This document shows, piece after piece, positions 13,547 through 26,152 of a stretch of DNA of 64,000 bases; the first letter of the stretch is position 1, and every line of letters begins with the position of its first letter. This DNA comes from Cryptomeria japonica (lineage: Eukaryota; Streptophyta; Pinopsida; Cupressales; Cupressaceae), in assembly GCF_030272615.1 (NCBI RefSeq), contig NC_081413.1, positions 156,546,349 through 156,610,348 of the forward strand. The letters run 5' to 3'. Below the pieces are notes generated by a model. It was not told the origin of the DNA, made no database searches, and saw only the letters and a list, made by a program, of their open reading frames with translations. Both the position numbers and the translations under genes were made by a program.

Positions 13547-14776
13547 ATGGAGGCTCCGCGGCAGCATTGTTTCTTCTATCTCACAGTTGTGATTCTGAGC
13601 TGGTGCTTCTGTACTTGCAGTGCACACAACATTACGAAGGTGCTGGCAGGGCACCCATCGCTGGGGCTGTTCAACGAGTACCTCACGAAGACAAGGATCG
13701 CAGATGATGTAAACAGTCGATCTGTGGTTACAGTCCTCGCAGTCTCCAACGCATCCGTGGAGGCCATGCTTAGCCGAGGTCACGGGCTCCAAACCCTGAA
13801 GCACGTTTTCACTCTGCACGTCCTGCTGGACTACCTCGACAATGCGAAGCTGCATAATATTCGGAAAGGCACCATGCTTTCGACCTCGCTCTTCCAGGCG
13901 TCGGGAGCCGCGAAAGGAATGAACGGCTTCATCAACATTACCGACATGAAGAAGGGAGTCGTAGGGTTTCGAGCGGTTGCGGATGGCCACGGTTCGAACC
14001 CTGATGCTTACTACATGAAGTCGATTATCTCAGAACCCTACAATCTTTCTATTGTGCAGATTAGCAACATGATCGTGCCGTCGAGAATAGCCGAAGCGCC
14101 GACGGTAGCTCCCGAGGAGGTGAATATTACTCAAATTTTGATACGCACCGGCCATGAAACGTTTGCTCGCCTGCTGAACCAGACCGGCGTGCTGAAAACC
14201 TATGAAGAAGTCCTCGCCGCCGGCGGCCTTACAGTATTTGCCCCAAATGATGGTGCATTTCGCGGAAAATTGATCAAGAAGTTCAAAGCCCTTCCGGCGA
14301 ATCTTCAGGCAAAGCTGCTGGAATACCATGCGCGGGAGGGTTACAGCCCCTTAGGGACGCTGCGCTCTTCTAGAGCTAATCTTACAACCCTAGCCTCTGG
14401 AGGTCGCCTGCGCTACTCACTTTCGGTGAGTAAAAATGGTGAATCTTCTGCAAAGGTGCACAGCGGTGTCAACACTGCGGTTATTTCAGGAACCCTTGTT
14501 GATGATCAACCACTGGTCATTTTCTCCATTGATAAGGTTCTCCAGCCTCTTCAAATATTTGGCACTGTTCCGGGTCCGGCTCCTGCCGAATCTCCAGCTC
14601 GGGCATTTTCTCCTCCGGCGCCTCCCAAGGAGGATTCCGTTGTTCCGGCGCCGGAGCCTGATACCGATTTGGCAGCCCCGGACAAATCCAAGGCTAATCT
14701 TAACGCCGGGAAATTGTCGCCTGCCGGAATCGGGATCGCTGTTCTTTCGCTAGCAGCAGCTCTTGGTCACATGTAG
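13547..14776 (+). CDS. Fasciclin-like arabinogalactan protein (two FAS1 domains, GPI-anchored)
   Basis: A single uninterrupted exon encodes 409 residues. Residues 1-26 form a signal peptide (FFYLTVVILSWCF core, likely cut after CSA). FAS1 domain 1 spans about 28-178. FAS1 domain 2 spans about 191-338, with H1 motif TVFAPNDGAF (229-238), a YH-type motif EYHAREGY (259-266) and H2 region around LVIFSIDKVLQP. A Pro/Ala/Ser segment (342-371, PGPAPAESPARAFSPPAPP) is a typical arabinogalactan glycomodule. The C-terminal GIGIAVLSLAAALG after small residues is a GPI-anchor signal. The order matches plant FLAs of the FLA1/2/8/10 type, which act at the plasma membrane and cell wall in adhesion and wall properties. 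The frame stays open 67 codons upstream, but that part is tRNA-like, and the ATG at 13,547 directly begins the signal peptide. It is GC-richer than all its surroundings and no inactivating change is seen. Confidence 0.93.
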   Translation: MEAPRQHCFFYLTVVILSWCFCTCSAHNITKVLAGHPSLGLFNEYLTKTRIADDVNSRSVVTVLAVSNASVEAMLSRGHGLQTLKHVFTLHVLLDYLDNAKLHNIRKGTMLSTSLFQASGAAKGMNGFINITDMKKGVVGFRAVADGHGSNPDAYYMKSIISEPYNLSIVQISNMIVPSRIAEAPTVAPEEVNITQILIRTGHETFARLLNQTGVLKTYEEVLAAGGLTVFAPNDGAFRGKLIKKFKALPANLQAKLLEYHAREGYSPLGTLRSSRANLTTLASGGRLRYSLSVSKNGESSAKVHSGVNTAVISGTLVDDQPLVIFSIDKVLQPLQIFGTVPGPAPAESPARAFSPPAPPKEDSVVPAPEPDTDLAAPDKSKANLNAGKLSPAGIGIAVLSLAAALGHM

Positions 14777-16020
14777 ACAGACGGCGGCTTACCTGAAGCG
14801 CGGCGTGGTTCCTCATCGGGTAGCCGTATGTGTCTGTATTCGATGTATTTTTTTATTCCAAGAATTTCTTTATTTTTTCTTGTAAGTTTCGATTTTTGTG
14901 TACCATTTGTCTGTGGTAGCTTGTACGGCCTTCCTGGTTTGATTCGGATTCTCAGATTTATATATATTTTAGCCGTTTAAGCGACAGATGCTATTTTATT
15001 TCTCATCCCCAGAAGAATTGGAGCAGTGCCCAGAATTACCGTCAATTCGGGTGCTTTTACTTCTAACTGTGGATATCATGGGCAAGAATATCGCGCTCTG
15101 TAGATTTGAAGCTCCTTTCTGTCGATTTCATTCCCCACCTTTTAATTTGTTTAGATCTTGGTCAGCAAGAATTCTTTAAGTTAGGGAGACCATGAGATCT
15201 GGGAGGATATCACAGCTTTGGAGCATTTAGTGTTAGTGGATCTCACTAACAAAATAATGTTATACTATTGGCAATTGATAGCATATACCAATTTAATAAA
15301 TTTATGCTGAACACTATATATGAGGAAAAAAATGAGGGTTCAGTTTAGATTTGATCATACACTCTTTCGTTTCAGCTGAAAATTTAAAGTTTTCTGGCAG
15401 ACTTTTAAAAGTTATACAGTAGAGGTTTTACAAAGTCTATGATTCTTATGGCATCATACTCATCACACTCGCATAATTTTTTACCTCCAATGTAATTGCA
15501 TTTCTGTGATTTTCTTCATAATTTTTTTTTTCAAATTTTCATATGGGAAAAGGAATTGAAGAGACATTTACAATTGTTTTGAGTGAAAATGCTTTTTTGA
15601 TCTGTTGGTGAAGTTGAATGGTTTTGAATGACTCTACCAGACATTAAATACATGTAATACATGTATTTAATGCAAGACTTTAACATTATAAGAGATGAGA
15701 AATACAAGACTTTAACATTATAAGAGATGAGGGATAAGATGAGACTGAGACTAGGATATAAAATTTTACTCAATGTAAGTTCGTGACATTATAAGAGATG
15801 AGGGTAAGATTTTATAAGGGATGAGATTGAGATTGTGTTGCAAGATCAGATCGTGAACAATTTTGACAATTTTGAGGAAACAGATACCCTTTAATTTTTA
15901 ACTTAGCCAAAAATTCAACCTAAATCACTTCAATTTAAAATGGAAAATCAAATTTTTCAATATATGTAGTAGTTATTAGTATAAAAGTTCTGAAAAAATG
16001 TTATATTATTTATTAAAAAA
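14777..16020. other. FLA 3' region and intergenic DNA with short repeats
   Basis: The first 200 bp after the stop codon (T-rich, then AT-rich) is presumably the 3' untranslated region, although no clear poly(A) signal can be singled out. At 15,670-15,815 the phrase ACATTATAAGAGATGAG recurs three times. Confidence 0.45.
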
Positions 16021-16060
16021 ATCCTTTTGGCTTGGTAAGGTGCATACTAAGAGTGGGGAT

Positions 16061-16345
16061 GTACTCAAATTTCGGGGTATCTAAAACTTCTTTTCTTGCA
16101 GAAAGGAAAGTTTATCACTTAAAAGATAAAGAGATTTCATTGCATGTGTATATGTATTATAACTACTATAGTACTTTTATACATACATGTGTAATTGCAA
16201 AAAAAAACATACATTGAGATTGGATGTACTCAAATTGCGGGGTATCTAAAACTTTTTCTTGCAGAGAGGAAAGTTCATCACTTTAAAGATAAAGAGATTT
16301 CATTGCATGTGTATTATAACTATTATGGTATTTTTATGCAAGTTC
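16061..16345 (+). repeat. Two-copy direct repeat, period 165 bp
   Basis: GTACTCAAATTTCGGGGTAT at 16,061 recurs as GTACTCAAATTGCGGGGTAT at 16,226. Both are followed by the same ordered text (CTAAAACTT..CTTGCAGA, AAAGATAAAGAGATTTCAT, GCATGTGTAT). This is a diverged tandem duplication without coding content. Confidence 0.8.
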
Positions 16346-16399
16346 ATGCTTGCACTTTATTAAATCTATTAGTCACACAATTATAATTAGTGGATATGT

Positions 16400-18571
16400 T
16401 GTGGTGTTGGTTTTGTAAAAATATAATTTGTTAGAGATTATTTAGAAATGGAATCAATTGATTTGTATGAATATATTTTAAAAATTTATAATTATTTCAT
16501 TTGGAAAAAATAATATGCAGAGAAACATCTAGACAAAATTGTGTTGAATCGATTAAAGTCATAGATCTTTGATCTTCATAATGAATAATATCATATAAAA
16601 TTATATCTTAATTATCACAATCAAAAAAGTTTCACTCAAAACCCTTTATCAAAATTTTACACTATCATTTTGTACAATCCAAAATATTAATAAAAAAATC
16701 TTCCTCAAACTTTTGTCAAAATTAAATTTTATAATAAACGCAAATGGCAGTAAATTCAAAACTGAGACCCTTTCCCTGACAGAAGTATTTAATAAAAGTG
16801 AATGGCAGGGATGGTGGGAAAGCGATCATGTAAGTGAGGCGGTCAGTATTATTGTATGGAGTAGCACTTGAGTGAGCTTTCCAATCAGTCTTTTAATTTA
16901 AAAAAATAAAGTGCCGCAATTTAAGGATATACCTATCGTGGGTGTCGCGTGAAGGTATGAATATTGATAGTGATAGCATTAGCATTCCGCCTTTTCATAC
17001 CTACATTCATTCTTGTCCTTGTGAATACTTTAATGTTTGTTGACAATGAAACTTGTTACTTTTCACAGACATTCTAGTGTAGTGTGCGTCACGTGAATAT
17101 TGAATACTTTTCGTATTTTATACAGGCGTTCAGCTGAATGCGATACAGCTGTGAACAGAGTCCAAACGAGTCTTCAATTGTAAGACTTGTCGGTTGATAT
17201 TTGCCTTTACAAGAGTTTTATGAACAACGTTATTTATCTATTTATTTATTCAACGGTGCGGAATTATGATAAACGTAGTAGTTACGAAGGTTTTGAAAGA
17301 ATTCAAAAATCGATAATATTAAATAAATTTAATATTTTTATTATAATAATAAATATATAGTATTAGTTTTCCATTATTAGGATTGTTTTCAATTGTCAGT
17401 TTGTGCAATTTAGTGTGGGAGAGAAATATGTAACGGATGGATTTGATTGACTAATGTTGTGAAATTTGGACGTTAAAGGTGCTATTTGATCAATTTTGAT
17501 GAATAAAGAAAGTATTTAGAATATAAGGACTTTTCAATTATTAATTTTCAAGAAACTCAAAAAAACTAGAAGTTCATTAATAAATTTCATATGTATCAAT
17601 AATTGTTTATTTTTTTAACATTTTTTGATTATAATTGGTCTATTTGTGCACCATTATTTGAATCCATAGTGCACGACTATTAGGACATTTGTTCATAAGT
17701 ACTGACAATTTAAAGTGCATAGTTATTGGGGCATCTTTAAGCAACTCTCAGGCGACACTTTGAAACGTGTACTTTTTTTTACCCTTGCACGCATAATGGG
17801 TCTCACAACATGCATCGTCACTACCTAGAAGCTAGAACAATAGTTATAAGCAGTTAAGTTGCATGCGGAGACAACCAAAACAAAATCATGAAAATTTGAT
17901 GTACTTTTGGTGTGAATATAGTATGTTATCTAATTAAAATTTTATGTTTGGTTTTATTTACATTTATATATTTTAATTTAGATTTTTGTGGGGGTCTTAT
18001 ATATCAAAGAATTAAGTTACTTGTAATGAATTTTAGTTTGTCTTAAGATTTCGTATAAAGTTTTATTCTTGTCTTTATAATAAAAGTGTTTTAATTGTAT
18101 ATTGTATTAGATTCATTTATGCATCTATTGAATTCTTTAGCTTTATAGCATTTTCATTTCTTCTCGTGTAGAAGGTTGTTTGATTGTATGGGATGTTCCA
18201 CTTCTATGAAGATCACCAATTCTCATATAATATCAAAGCTTTTAGACTTGCATTTTTTGTTTTTTTCATTTTAGAGAGGTTTGGTGAAGAACTTTTATTT
18301 GATGCATCTTGATGCCAAACAAATCTCAAAGTTGAACTCAAAAGGGTCTAAAACCCATAAATTCACATAAAACATGATAAGATGTGATATTATATATTTT
18401 TGAGTTATTTTCAAAATTGGTTAAAAATAATATAAATTCTTGACAAATTTGTACAATTTTGAATGGTTGTATAGTTACCACATTTAGGATAAGGTACAAT
18501 GATGTAAGATTTGCATTTAGGTTTTAAAGTGTTGGATTATCCCACAATAATGCCAAACTTACCTTGAAATC
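16400..18571. other. No gene seen
   Basis: AT-rich DNA with no frame, terminal repeat or RNA gene I can support. Confidence 0.5.
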
Positions 18572-18589
18572 AACATTTTGAACTAAATC

Positions 18590-19638
18590 CAGAAAAACCC
18601 CCCAAACCCAAAAAACCGAGAAATGAACCCTGTTAGTGGAGTCTGACGCGGAGGATGGTGTGACCCCTCGTAGGTCCAACAGATTTGTTGGTAAACCTCG
18701 TATGAAGCAAATTGTTGTGAGGAAGAACTATGTCAAAGATGATGCGGAAGATTTTGAGGAGGAAAGTGATAAGGCTGAGGATGACATGGAGGCCATGGAG
18801 GGTTCAAAGTCTGCTAAGCTGGATACCAACACCCCTAAGCCTGAGACCGTACAGGAAGATAATAGGAACACCTCCCCATCATCTGCCACTTCCCCCCCAC
18901 ATAAACAGATCTCTGAGGAGGATGGGAGGAAGTCTGAGGGTGGTCAGACCGCTGTTGATGGAGGTGAGAAGAAGGAGGCTGTTCAATGTGGGGGCTGCAA
19001 AACTATCTCTGAGGATTTGAATGGTGTGAAAAAGAAGCTCGACTCTCTGGATACCCAGCTCAACAAAATTGCAAAATTTGCTCTGAAGGTCATGCATTCC
19101 TCGACTACTACTCTGTGTCTTCTGCATCAGGATAAAGAGAACCAGGGTGGCTTGGGAGGCAACACCACGAAGGAACTGTTTGAGTTCCTTGCTGATGATT
19201 GGATGGGTCTGCTGCTCTCCCAACACTTGGGGGCTGGAAAAAATGATTAATGGGTGTTGCTTGCCTTTTTTGTTTAAGGTTTTGCTTCAGGATCGACTGG
19301 ATCCTTGTTATGTTTAATTTCATTATCAGCCCTATGAGGCTAGTTAAGACTCTCTTTATTTGCTTAAGTTATTGCAGTATGAACAATATGTTTACTTCTA
19401 GGAATAGGTGGTTTAAGGTTAGTTTCTTTATGGATATCTGTTGTTTAAGACGCTATTTGGACGAGATTGTTATCAATCTTGGGTTATTCTATAGCTGCAG
19501 GTGGTTTATGTTTTTGATGATTAAGATAGAGATTGGCTGACTGCTATTTGTCTGCCGTGTGTGTGCTGGTTATGCTCTCTCTGAGGCTTGCTGTGTATTC
19601 TGGGTCAGCCCCCTTGTTTTCGCTGCTTTATTGTCAAA
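18590..19638 (+). mobile_element. Non-LTR-type insertion, 1.05 kb, 18-bp duplication
   Basis: A perfect 18-bp duplication AACATTTTGAACTAAATC flanks it (18,572-18,589 and 19,639-19,656). Long duplications of this size are typical of LINE-type target-primed insertion. The inserted DNA is much GC-richer than its surroundings. It has an open frame, then a T-rich 3' region ending GCTGCTTTATTGTCAAAA. The insertion at 39,609-40,190 has the same design and a similar tail (CTGCTTTTTCATTAATCAAA). No reverse transcriptase is encoded, so it would have been moved by another element's enzyme. Confidence 0.75.
18636..19250 (+). CDS. Uncharacterised acidic, coiled-coil-like frame in the non-LTR insertion
   Basis: About 204 codons are open but lack an ATG start. 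The frame opens at a GTG and an in-frame TGA lies just upstream, so it is either 5'-truncated or has lost its start. The product begins with a basic segment (TPRRSNRFVGKPR), followed by a long Glu/Asp/Ser/Lys-rich disordered part. Next come a CGGC pair (about residues 118-121) and a heptad-like stretch LDSLDTQLNKIAKFALK, and it ends GAGKND. It could be a LINE ORF1-type or other retrotransposed cDNA fragment. I do not recognise the family. Confidence 0.4.
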   Translation: MESDAEDGVTPRRSNRFVGKPRMKQIVVRKNYVKDDAEDFEEESDKAEDDMEAMEGSKSAKLDTNTPKPETVQEDNRNTSPSSATSPPHKQISEEDGRKSEGGQTAVDGGEKKEAVQCGGCKTISEDLNGVKKKLDSLDTQLNKIAKFALKVMHSSTTTLCLLHQDKENQGGLGGNTTKELFEFLADDWMGLLLSQHLGAGKND

Positions 19639-19656
19639 AACATTTTGAACTAAATC

Positions 19657-21520
19657 TTCATTTTTTGACATCTATAATAACTAAATTGTTAAGAATTTAA
19701 AGATAATGCAAACTAGTGATTTGCGAGATTTTGTCTATAGATTCTAAATGCATTTTTTTAAAATTGGAATTAAATTGATTTTTTTTACGTAACTTTTTTC
19801 CTTTATATAGAAAATATTTTTTAAAAGTGATGTTTATGATGTTGCATATAATTTTTTTATACAAAGGATAAAATTATAAATTCTTTTTTTTTAAAATATA
19901 GTTTTGTAATACCAATAAATAATGCATGCATTTTGTTTCATAATATTTTGTTGCATATTTTTTTAATTAAGTTTTGAAGTCAAACCAATTATAATTTAGA
20001 CATAGGTGCATGACATCACACATAACTTGTTTTGTATGTATCAAAATTCAATTTGTTTTTGTTGGAACAAGGACATCAATACCTAGTGTGTAGATTTTTT
20101 TAAAAAAATTCTCACCAATATTCTATTTTTCCACGTATAGAACAAAGAACTTCATATTTGGTGAAAAATCTATGTTCTGTAAAATATAAATAATATAATA
20201 AAACCAAAATATATCACAATTATACTTGTTGGAAAGATTGTTTCAAAGGCTTCTATCCTGCAAGTTGCTTTGTCAAGTTCATTATATTTGCAGGCCCAAC
20301 TTGAGCTTAAAAAGTTAAAATTTCAAGAAAAAATGAAGAGGGTGGGGGAAGATGCCTATCCAAGGATGTTTGCTCGAAGGGTCCTTTGTTCGAAGGTACC
20401 TTCAACTGAAAATATTACGTATAGGTTCTTTTAACAAACAAAGGTCCTTACCTTTTCTCAAAGGTTGAAATGGACCTTTGAATGAAGACATTTGCAAAAA
20501 AAATTCTATTTGCTTTGAAAAAGTTGATATCCCAAGTTTGTAACCCATTATTGTGGGGTGACCTTGTTTTTTAAAGCCCCTTGGTCATATCATCAATTGA
20601 GAACTAAGCTTAAAGGAGGTTGCAGGTTTAGTAGCATAGCTGGGTGGGGTGATGCACTTTCTCATGGGGTACCCAACTCTTAATTCCTCCCAAGTTAGGG
20701 GCTACACCCTATGATTGTGTCACCTTTGCCAACTCTACTCAACTACATTGTTACCTTTTCTAGTGACATCCACAAAGTCCTCACCTCTTGGATCTCTATT
20801 TCTTGATAACTCTTATTATGATTATTTGCTAGCACTGCCTTATGGCCTCCCCAATAGTGCCAACAACTTAATTTTTATCACATAGAGAAGTTGTTTTGGG
20901 ATACATAACTTGGGCATGAAATATCAATTTTTTAATAAAATAAATAGGCATTAGAAAGTTGGTTCTATATAAATTTACAACCATGTATTTGGTTTTTCTT
21001 GTTTTTTACCTAAGAATTTGTTATTTAAGTTTGAATTTTTAATTTTTTTGGACTTGTATTATAAATATTTTATAAAATATGAGGCCATTTTTTATGCTAC
21101 AAGGGCTCCAATATCATAGGTTTTGATATTTAATTTGTATTTGAGGAATTATAAAATCATGAGTTTTTCTATTCATCCTTCCCTTCATCCTTCCATAATT
21201 ACCTTAAACAAAGGATTTATAAATCTTGGCAACATGACATTTTAAAACATCTCAAGTAGCTTCATTTTTGCCCCATATTTATGGACTTATTCTTGAATTA
21301 GGTACACTTAATTAGAAGATAAAATGGAAAAATATGAAATATCATGTCCAAAGATTGATTTGTAGTAGATTTAGCACTGTTGATTTTGGCATTGAGTTCG
21401 ATCTCACATCTTATGTGTCTACAAATTCTTTAGACTAGAATTTAGGAGATCTGTGGAGATCCACATCACTCTATTCCAAAATGATATTGTTATGAATAAT
21501 ATTTTTTCTTGTGATGATTG
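19657..21520. other. No gene seen
   Basis: AT-rich DNA with no supportable feature. Confidence 0.5.
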
Positions 21521-21529
21521 TGATAGCTT

Positions 21530-22165
21530 ATCAATGATGATGATATAGAAGAGAAACTTGATTATTTGACAGATCTTGATAGTTGAGATGACATTAAGGC
21601 TTCTCCTAATCCTCCTCCTTTTTTAGAGATATCCATTTATTCTTTGGCTTCTGTGAATCCTAATCCAAATTTAGAGGCTTCATCTTTCTTACTTTCCAGC
21701 CACTATCTTGAGGTTGAGCACTCTTGCATTCCAACATTCACAAATCATCTCCAAGTGTTCATATTCAAACACTTGTGTGGACACATTATAATGGGATATC
21801 CAATATAGTTGGATGACAAATATTAAGATCACATCATCTTCATTACTTATTGCTTTAAGTTATTTTGTGTAGTAGATGTATCATAATCTTCCAAATTTGA
21901 TACATTGGGATGAACGTTTGATAGATTCTATATAGGCTTATTTTTGAGTCCCATCTTCTAGACTTGGAGGACACACTTAAGACCACCCATCTCCTCTTTG
22001 ATGACAATTCCATCATAGTTATTGTCACGACATCTTTCTCTTTGGATCTTGTTTATTCATTTTTAAATAGTTTTGGCTTGTCACTTTCTTCATTTGTTGG
22101 GATTGATCCTAATTTGATTGTGGCATACTCTTATGTTGGAGAAATAGAAGAATTCATAGAATAAG
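21530..22165 (+). pseudogene. Coding-like remnant of unknown family
   Basis: Around 21,550-21,810 a + frame reads coherently with few stops (motifs ASPNPPPFLEISIYSLASVN and SSHYLEVEHSCIPTFTNH). A second open stretch covers 21,964-22,164 (LLFDDNSIIVIVTTSFSLDL). There is no recognisable domain. The composition is less random than the flanks, so it may be an old retroelement frame. Confidence 0.2.
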
Positions 22166-22339
22166 AATCTAGTAGCAAAACCAAATGACTTCCACAAAAG
22201 ATATGTAATCTAGAAAAAAAAAAATATTGCTAAAAACCAATGATTAAAAATATTAGATTTCGCTATAAAAGAAATTGTAAAACCCAAAATGAAACTTTTA
22301 AACATACTAAGATCATGAAAAGTGTCTTTATCTTATGAA

Positions 22340-22720
22340 ATGTGACAATTCAGTAACCAAGAGTGAATAGGCAAGAAAATGAAACTAGATAGGTAATATA
22401 TCATGTTCACACAAACACCCCCTTTAAGTGCAACTTATGCAGAATGATAAAACATGCAAAAATGTAAGGATGGATCTTTGCTACAAGGACATGTTAGGTA
22501 CATCTATGTACAAATAAATATCTCACAAATGAAATAATGAGAAAACTTATAAAAAAATAATGCTTTCCAAAAGAAAGAAACACATAAAAATGTGAAGGAG
22601 GACATAACATTGATCCCCCCAAGGACCCCCTCGATCATTGATACAATAGATGTCTTTCCATATGAGAGAAAACCTATGAAGGACTAAGAAACCTAAAACA
22701 AAATTCCAGGATGAGTAGGA
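22340..22720 (-). repeat. Fragment related to the non-autonomous copia element at 49,129-54,318
   Basis: ACACCCCCTTTAAGTGCAAC, then ATGCAAAAATGTAAGGATGG, TTTGCTACAAGGACATGTTA and GGTACATCTATGTACAAA parallel the PPT-proximal sequence at 49,615-49,725. There the text reads CACCCCCCCTTAAGTGCAAC, ATGCAAGATGG, CGGCTACTAGGCCATGTTAG, GGTACCCATGAACAAATG. This is an old internal-region fragment of the same family, next to no visible LTR. Confidence 0.6.
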
Positions 22721-23848
22721 TCATAAATAACACCACTAAAGTACGAAAGAATCACAAATAATTGTTGATTAAACTATTTACAAAATAAAAGTGGAAAGCA
22801 ATATACTTTAAAGCTCAAGAATAATGTATGCACTAAATCCAATATGCCTCAAGATTAGGAATATATATAGTGATTGATTGGTGTTTGCCTCCAAATTAGA
22901 GTATTCTCTTTTGAATATGCAAGGATAAATCTATGGATCAAGAATGAGTTTGCAAGCATGGATTTGTCTCATAGTTGCAAACTTGTTTGAGCTATAATCT
23001 AGAGCATTATGTTCTTCACTTTGTCTAGTTTTTAATAGTTTCTTTTAATTATTAAATATATGAAGGATTGATGGTATGTATAAATATATTAGTAGGTTTA
23101 CTAGTATGTTACAAGGGGACATGGTCCTAGGTCAACCCATAGAAAATTGTTCAAATGATTGAAAACTATAATGAAAAAAATGCACAATAAAAAATATTAT
23201 AAGAAATAAGTTGTATTTACACACGATAATAATGTGCCACTTTGAGAGGTCAACCTCCTAAACCACTTTAAGGGGGATGGATCCAATTTTATTCAATAAG
23301 AATACCACACTCAATGTCATGATAATAACTAACGTTGACTTCATATATATATTGTACTCATCCCTTATATGCCACCTAGGTAGATTAACTACCTATATAG
23401 GATTATATTAATGGTTATATAACTTAATTAAGAGTTCAAGTATGTTGGCAACAAACTGAGGCGGGGTCGGGGGGGTCGGTGGGGGGGGTGAATCAATTTG
23501 CTCACAAAACTTTATTCAACTCAAACACAATTGCAGATGTGATAATTAACAATGAAAGCACAAATCAATAACACACATAACACCAAGATTTTTGACGTGG
23601 AAAACCTATTTAACGGAAAAACCACAAAGGGAACCTACCCACAATATGATGACACCCTATTAGAAGTATATGAAATATTAAAATGGTGAATGTACATGCA
23701 TTCAAGCACACTGCCTAGAGCTCACTGCTCAAAACATATAATAAGAAGGGTTGCAACTCTGGGGAAGGCTCACTTCCTTACAAAAACATTTAGATTACAT
23801 CCGGAAGATCATGAACTAATAGAATATCATCTCCTCATTCGTGGTTAT

Positions 23849-24954
23849 TGTTTCATGCTTAAAAATTATTAATGCAGAAATAGGAAATAATGACGAATCA
23901 CCAAATCCTTAACTATCAAAGCAATTTCAAGCATAAACCAATAGAAATTAACACAAGATAAGAATAAATTCAAATAAATGAAACTCCCTCATCCTGCATC
24001 GTGGCTTCCAATGTGCTTCTCTGAATTGTGCTTGTAGGTGGCTCTCAGGTATTGCACTGGGATTTCTGCATAGATTAGACAATTGTTTGAAGACTGTGAT
24101 TCTAACTTGAAATGAGAAAATGGTGTTGAATTTATATATTTTCAACACAAAGGGGATGGGAAATAGAACTCAAGTGTTGATTGGGAGACAACTGAAATTG
24201 ATTGATCGGTTAACAGAGTTGATTGATTTGTTAACTCATTTGATTGAGTAGTCAACTAGATTGATTGGAGAGTGAATTCAATAGATGGATTTGTAAACTC
24301 ATTTGATTGATTAGTGAACTGAATAGACTAGGGAGATGACTGAATTGATGGATTAGTCATAAAAAACTGATTTTGAGTTAAAAATGATGATTGATGAGTT
24401 AACTGATTAGACAAATGATTTGATCAATCAGTTCTAATTTAGTATGTGTTGTAGGAATTTGAAATTGAATTTGATTTCCATTTTCAAATTGGATTTGACT
24501 TCGGTCATTCGAACGTTGAAATGCACATGAAATTAACTGAAATTCAGATTTGGAAAAAATGTGAATTTGATGATGTGAAATTAGATGAAATGATATGATA
24601 TTCGAATTTGGGGGAAAATGAAATGAAATTAGATGGAATTAGAATTTGGGGATTTGGAGGAATTTAATTAATTAATTAAAATGATTATTTAAACCTAGCA
24701 AATAGAATTAATTAAATAATAAAGATTATTTAACTAAGGAAAAGATCATAATTAATTAAATAATTGATATTTAATTAATAATTGAAATAGGGTTAGCTGA
24801 TTAAAATAATTTGAGAATAGAAATAGAATAATTAGAAGTGTTGAAGGGCGATGATTAGAAGAAATAGTTAATTTAATCAAATAATTAAAGAATTACTTAA
24901 TTAAATAGACGAATAATTAGTGTAGAATTAATGAGACATTTTTAGGTGTCTACA
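23849..24954 (-). mobile_element. Solo LTR inside the copia 3' LTR
   Basis: Begins TGTTTCATGC and ends AGGTGTCTACA. The flanks GTTAT and ATTAT are a slightly decayed 5-bp duplication. The sister copia LTR is uninterrupted at the same point (CCTGGTTACAACTCC near 56,550), which proves insertion. The body resembles the LTR ending at 8,981. Confidence 0.8.
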
Positions 24955-25819
24955 ATTATAGTTTTGGTTAAGCACACAATTTGATCTACTCTGCCACACT
25001 TCTTCACACTTCCGAAAGATCAAAACATTTATTCGCACACTTATCCGATAACACACATTTGGATATACTCGCAGATACATCTCTCATATGATTATTACAT
25101 ATATTTATACAAATCATCAACCTATATTTCAATGTCAGCTCAACACACACCACAAATTACAAAGCTATAATGATACACACTACAACATTACATGCAGACC
25201 AAAACAATGTCAGCTAAGACATAGTATGGACCTAAATCAACACCTCAAACAAGAAACACCTCCAAGAATTATGCCTCGAACATCCGCAACATGCTACAAT
25301 CATCATGTCGGCCAAGAACATGAAGAACACCACCATATAAGTAAAATCACCAATAACGCACACATCGATCAATGTGGACCATCAACATGGATATGACACG
25401 ATCTAGAAACATCCAAAAGCATCATGAATTACCACAACAACAATTACAACATCACCAATTACTAGAATCTTCATCATCATTATACCAAACTTCAAGAACA
25501 CTAACTAAATTGACTGTCAAATTGAAAGATTCACTTGTGGACCTCCAAATCATGAAACATCTAAATTGAGGACACACATAAACATCCTGAACACTCTGCC
25601 AAATCTGCAAACCAAGACATTCCAATGCGAAGAAAAATCCAAAACATTGATCAACACCGAACAATTGAAAAACTGACCACAATACCGTATCTCATAACTC
25701 GATCAAATCTTTATGTGAACCTCTAAAACTTTAGTTGAATTAATTAGAGATACTTATCTCAAAACCCTTTAATCCACAACAAATCATCTACAATACACTA
25801 ACTGAACAAACTCACTTAA

Positions 25820-25868
25820 GGGCAAGTGCACAAAGATGGTGTGCAAAAAGGGGGGTATAAGTGGACTC

Positions 25869-25869
<1 letters not shown>
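25820..25869 (+). repeat. Left terminal inverted repeat
   Basis: GGGCAAGTGCACAAAGATGG starts exactly after TTAA. A second matched block, GTGGACTCC, ends at 25,869. It pairs with 37,889-37,928 on the other strand. Confidence 0.9.

Positions 25870-25922
<53 letters not shown>
25869..25922 (+). repeat. (CT)n microsatellite next to the left TIR
   Basis: About 25 CT units directly follow the left TIR and precede a TTTTTATTTTTA run. Confidence 0.9.
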
Positions 25923-25924
<2 letters not shown>

Positions 25925-26152
25925 ATTTTTATTTTTATTTTTTCCTGAAATCAGGTAAACCTGAACTTGGAGGAGAAAGTTGAGAGCCATCCACTCAAGA
26001 TATGAAGATACTCAAAGAACTAAGATTGTATTACTTTGAATCTAGTTTCCAAACTACTAATTTTTTTAAAAATTGGATAAGATTAAGGGGGTCAAATCCT
26101 TCGCACACGGAAAACAGACCTTAATTTTTTGTGAAAAACACAACATAGTGTC

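Noticed and set aside
13490-14329. Antisense frames opposite the fasciclin-like gene
   Set aside because: Shadows of a GC-rich coding exon. No independent evidence.
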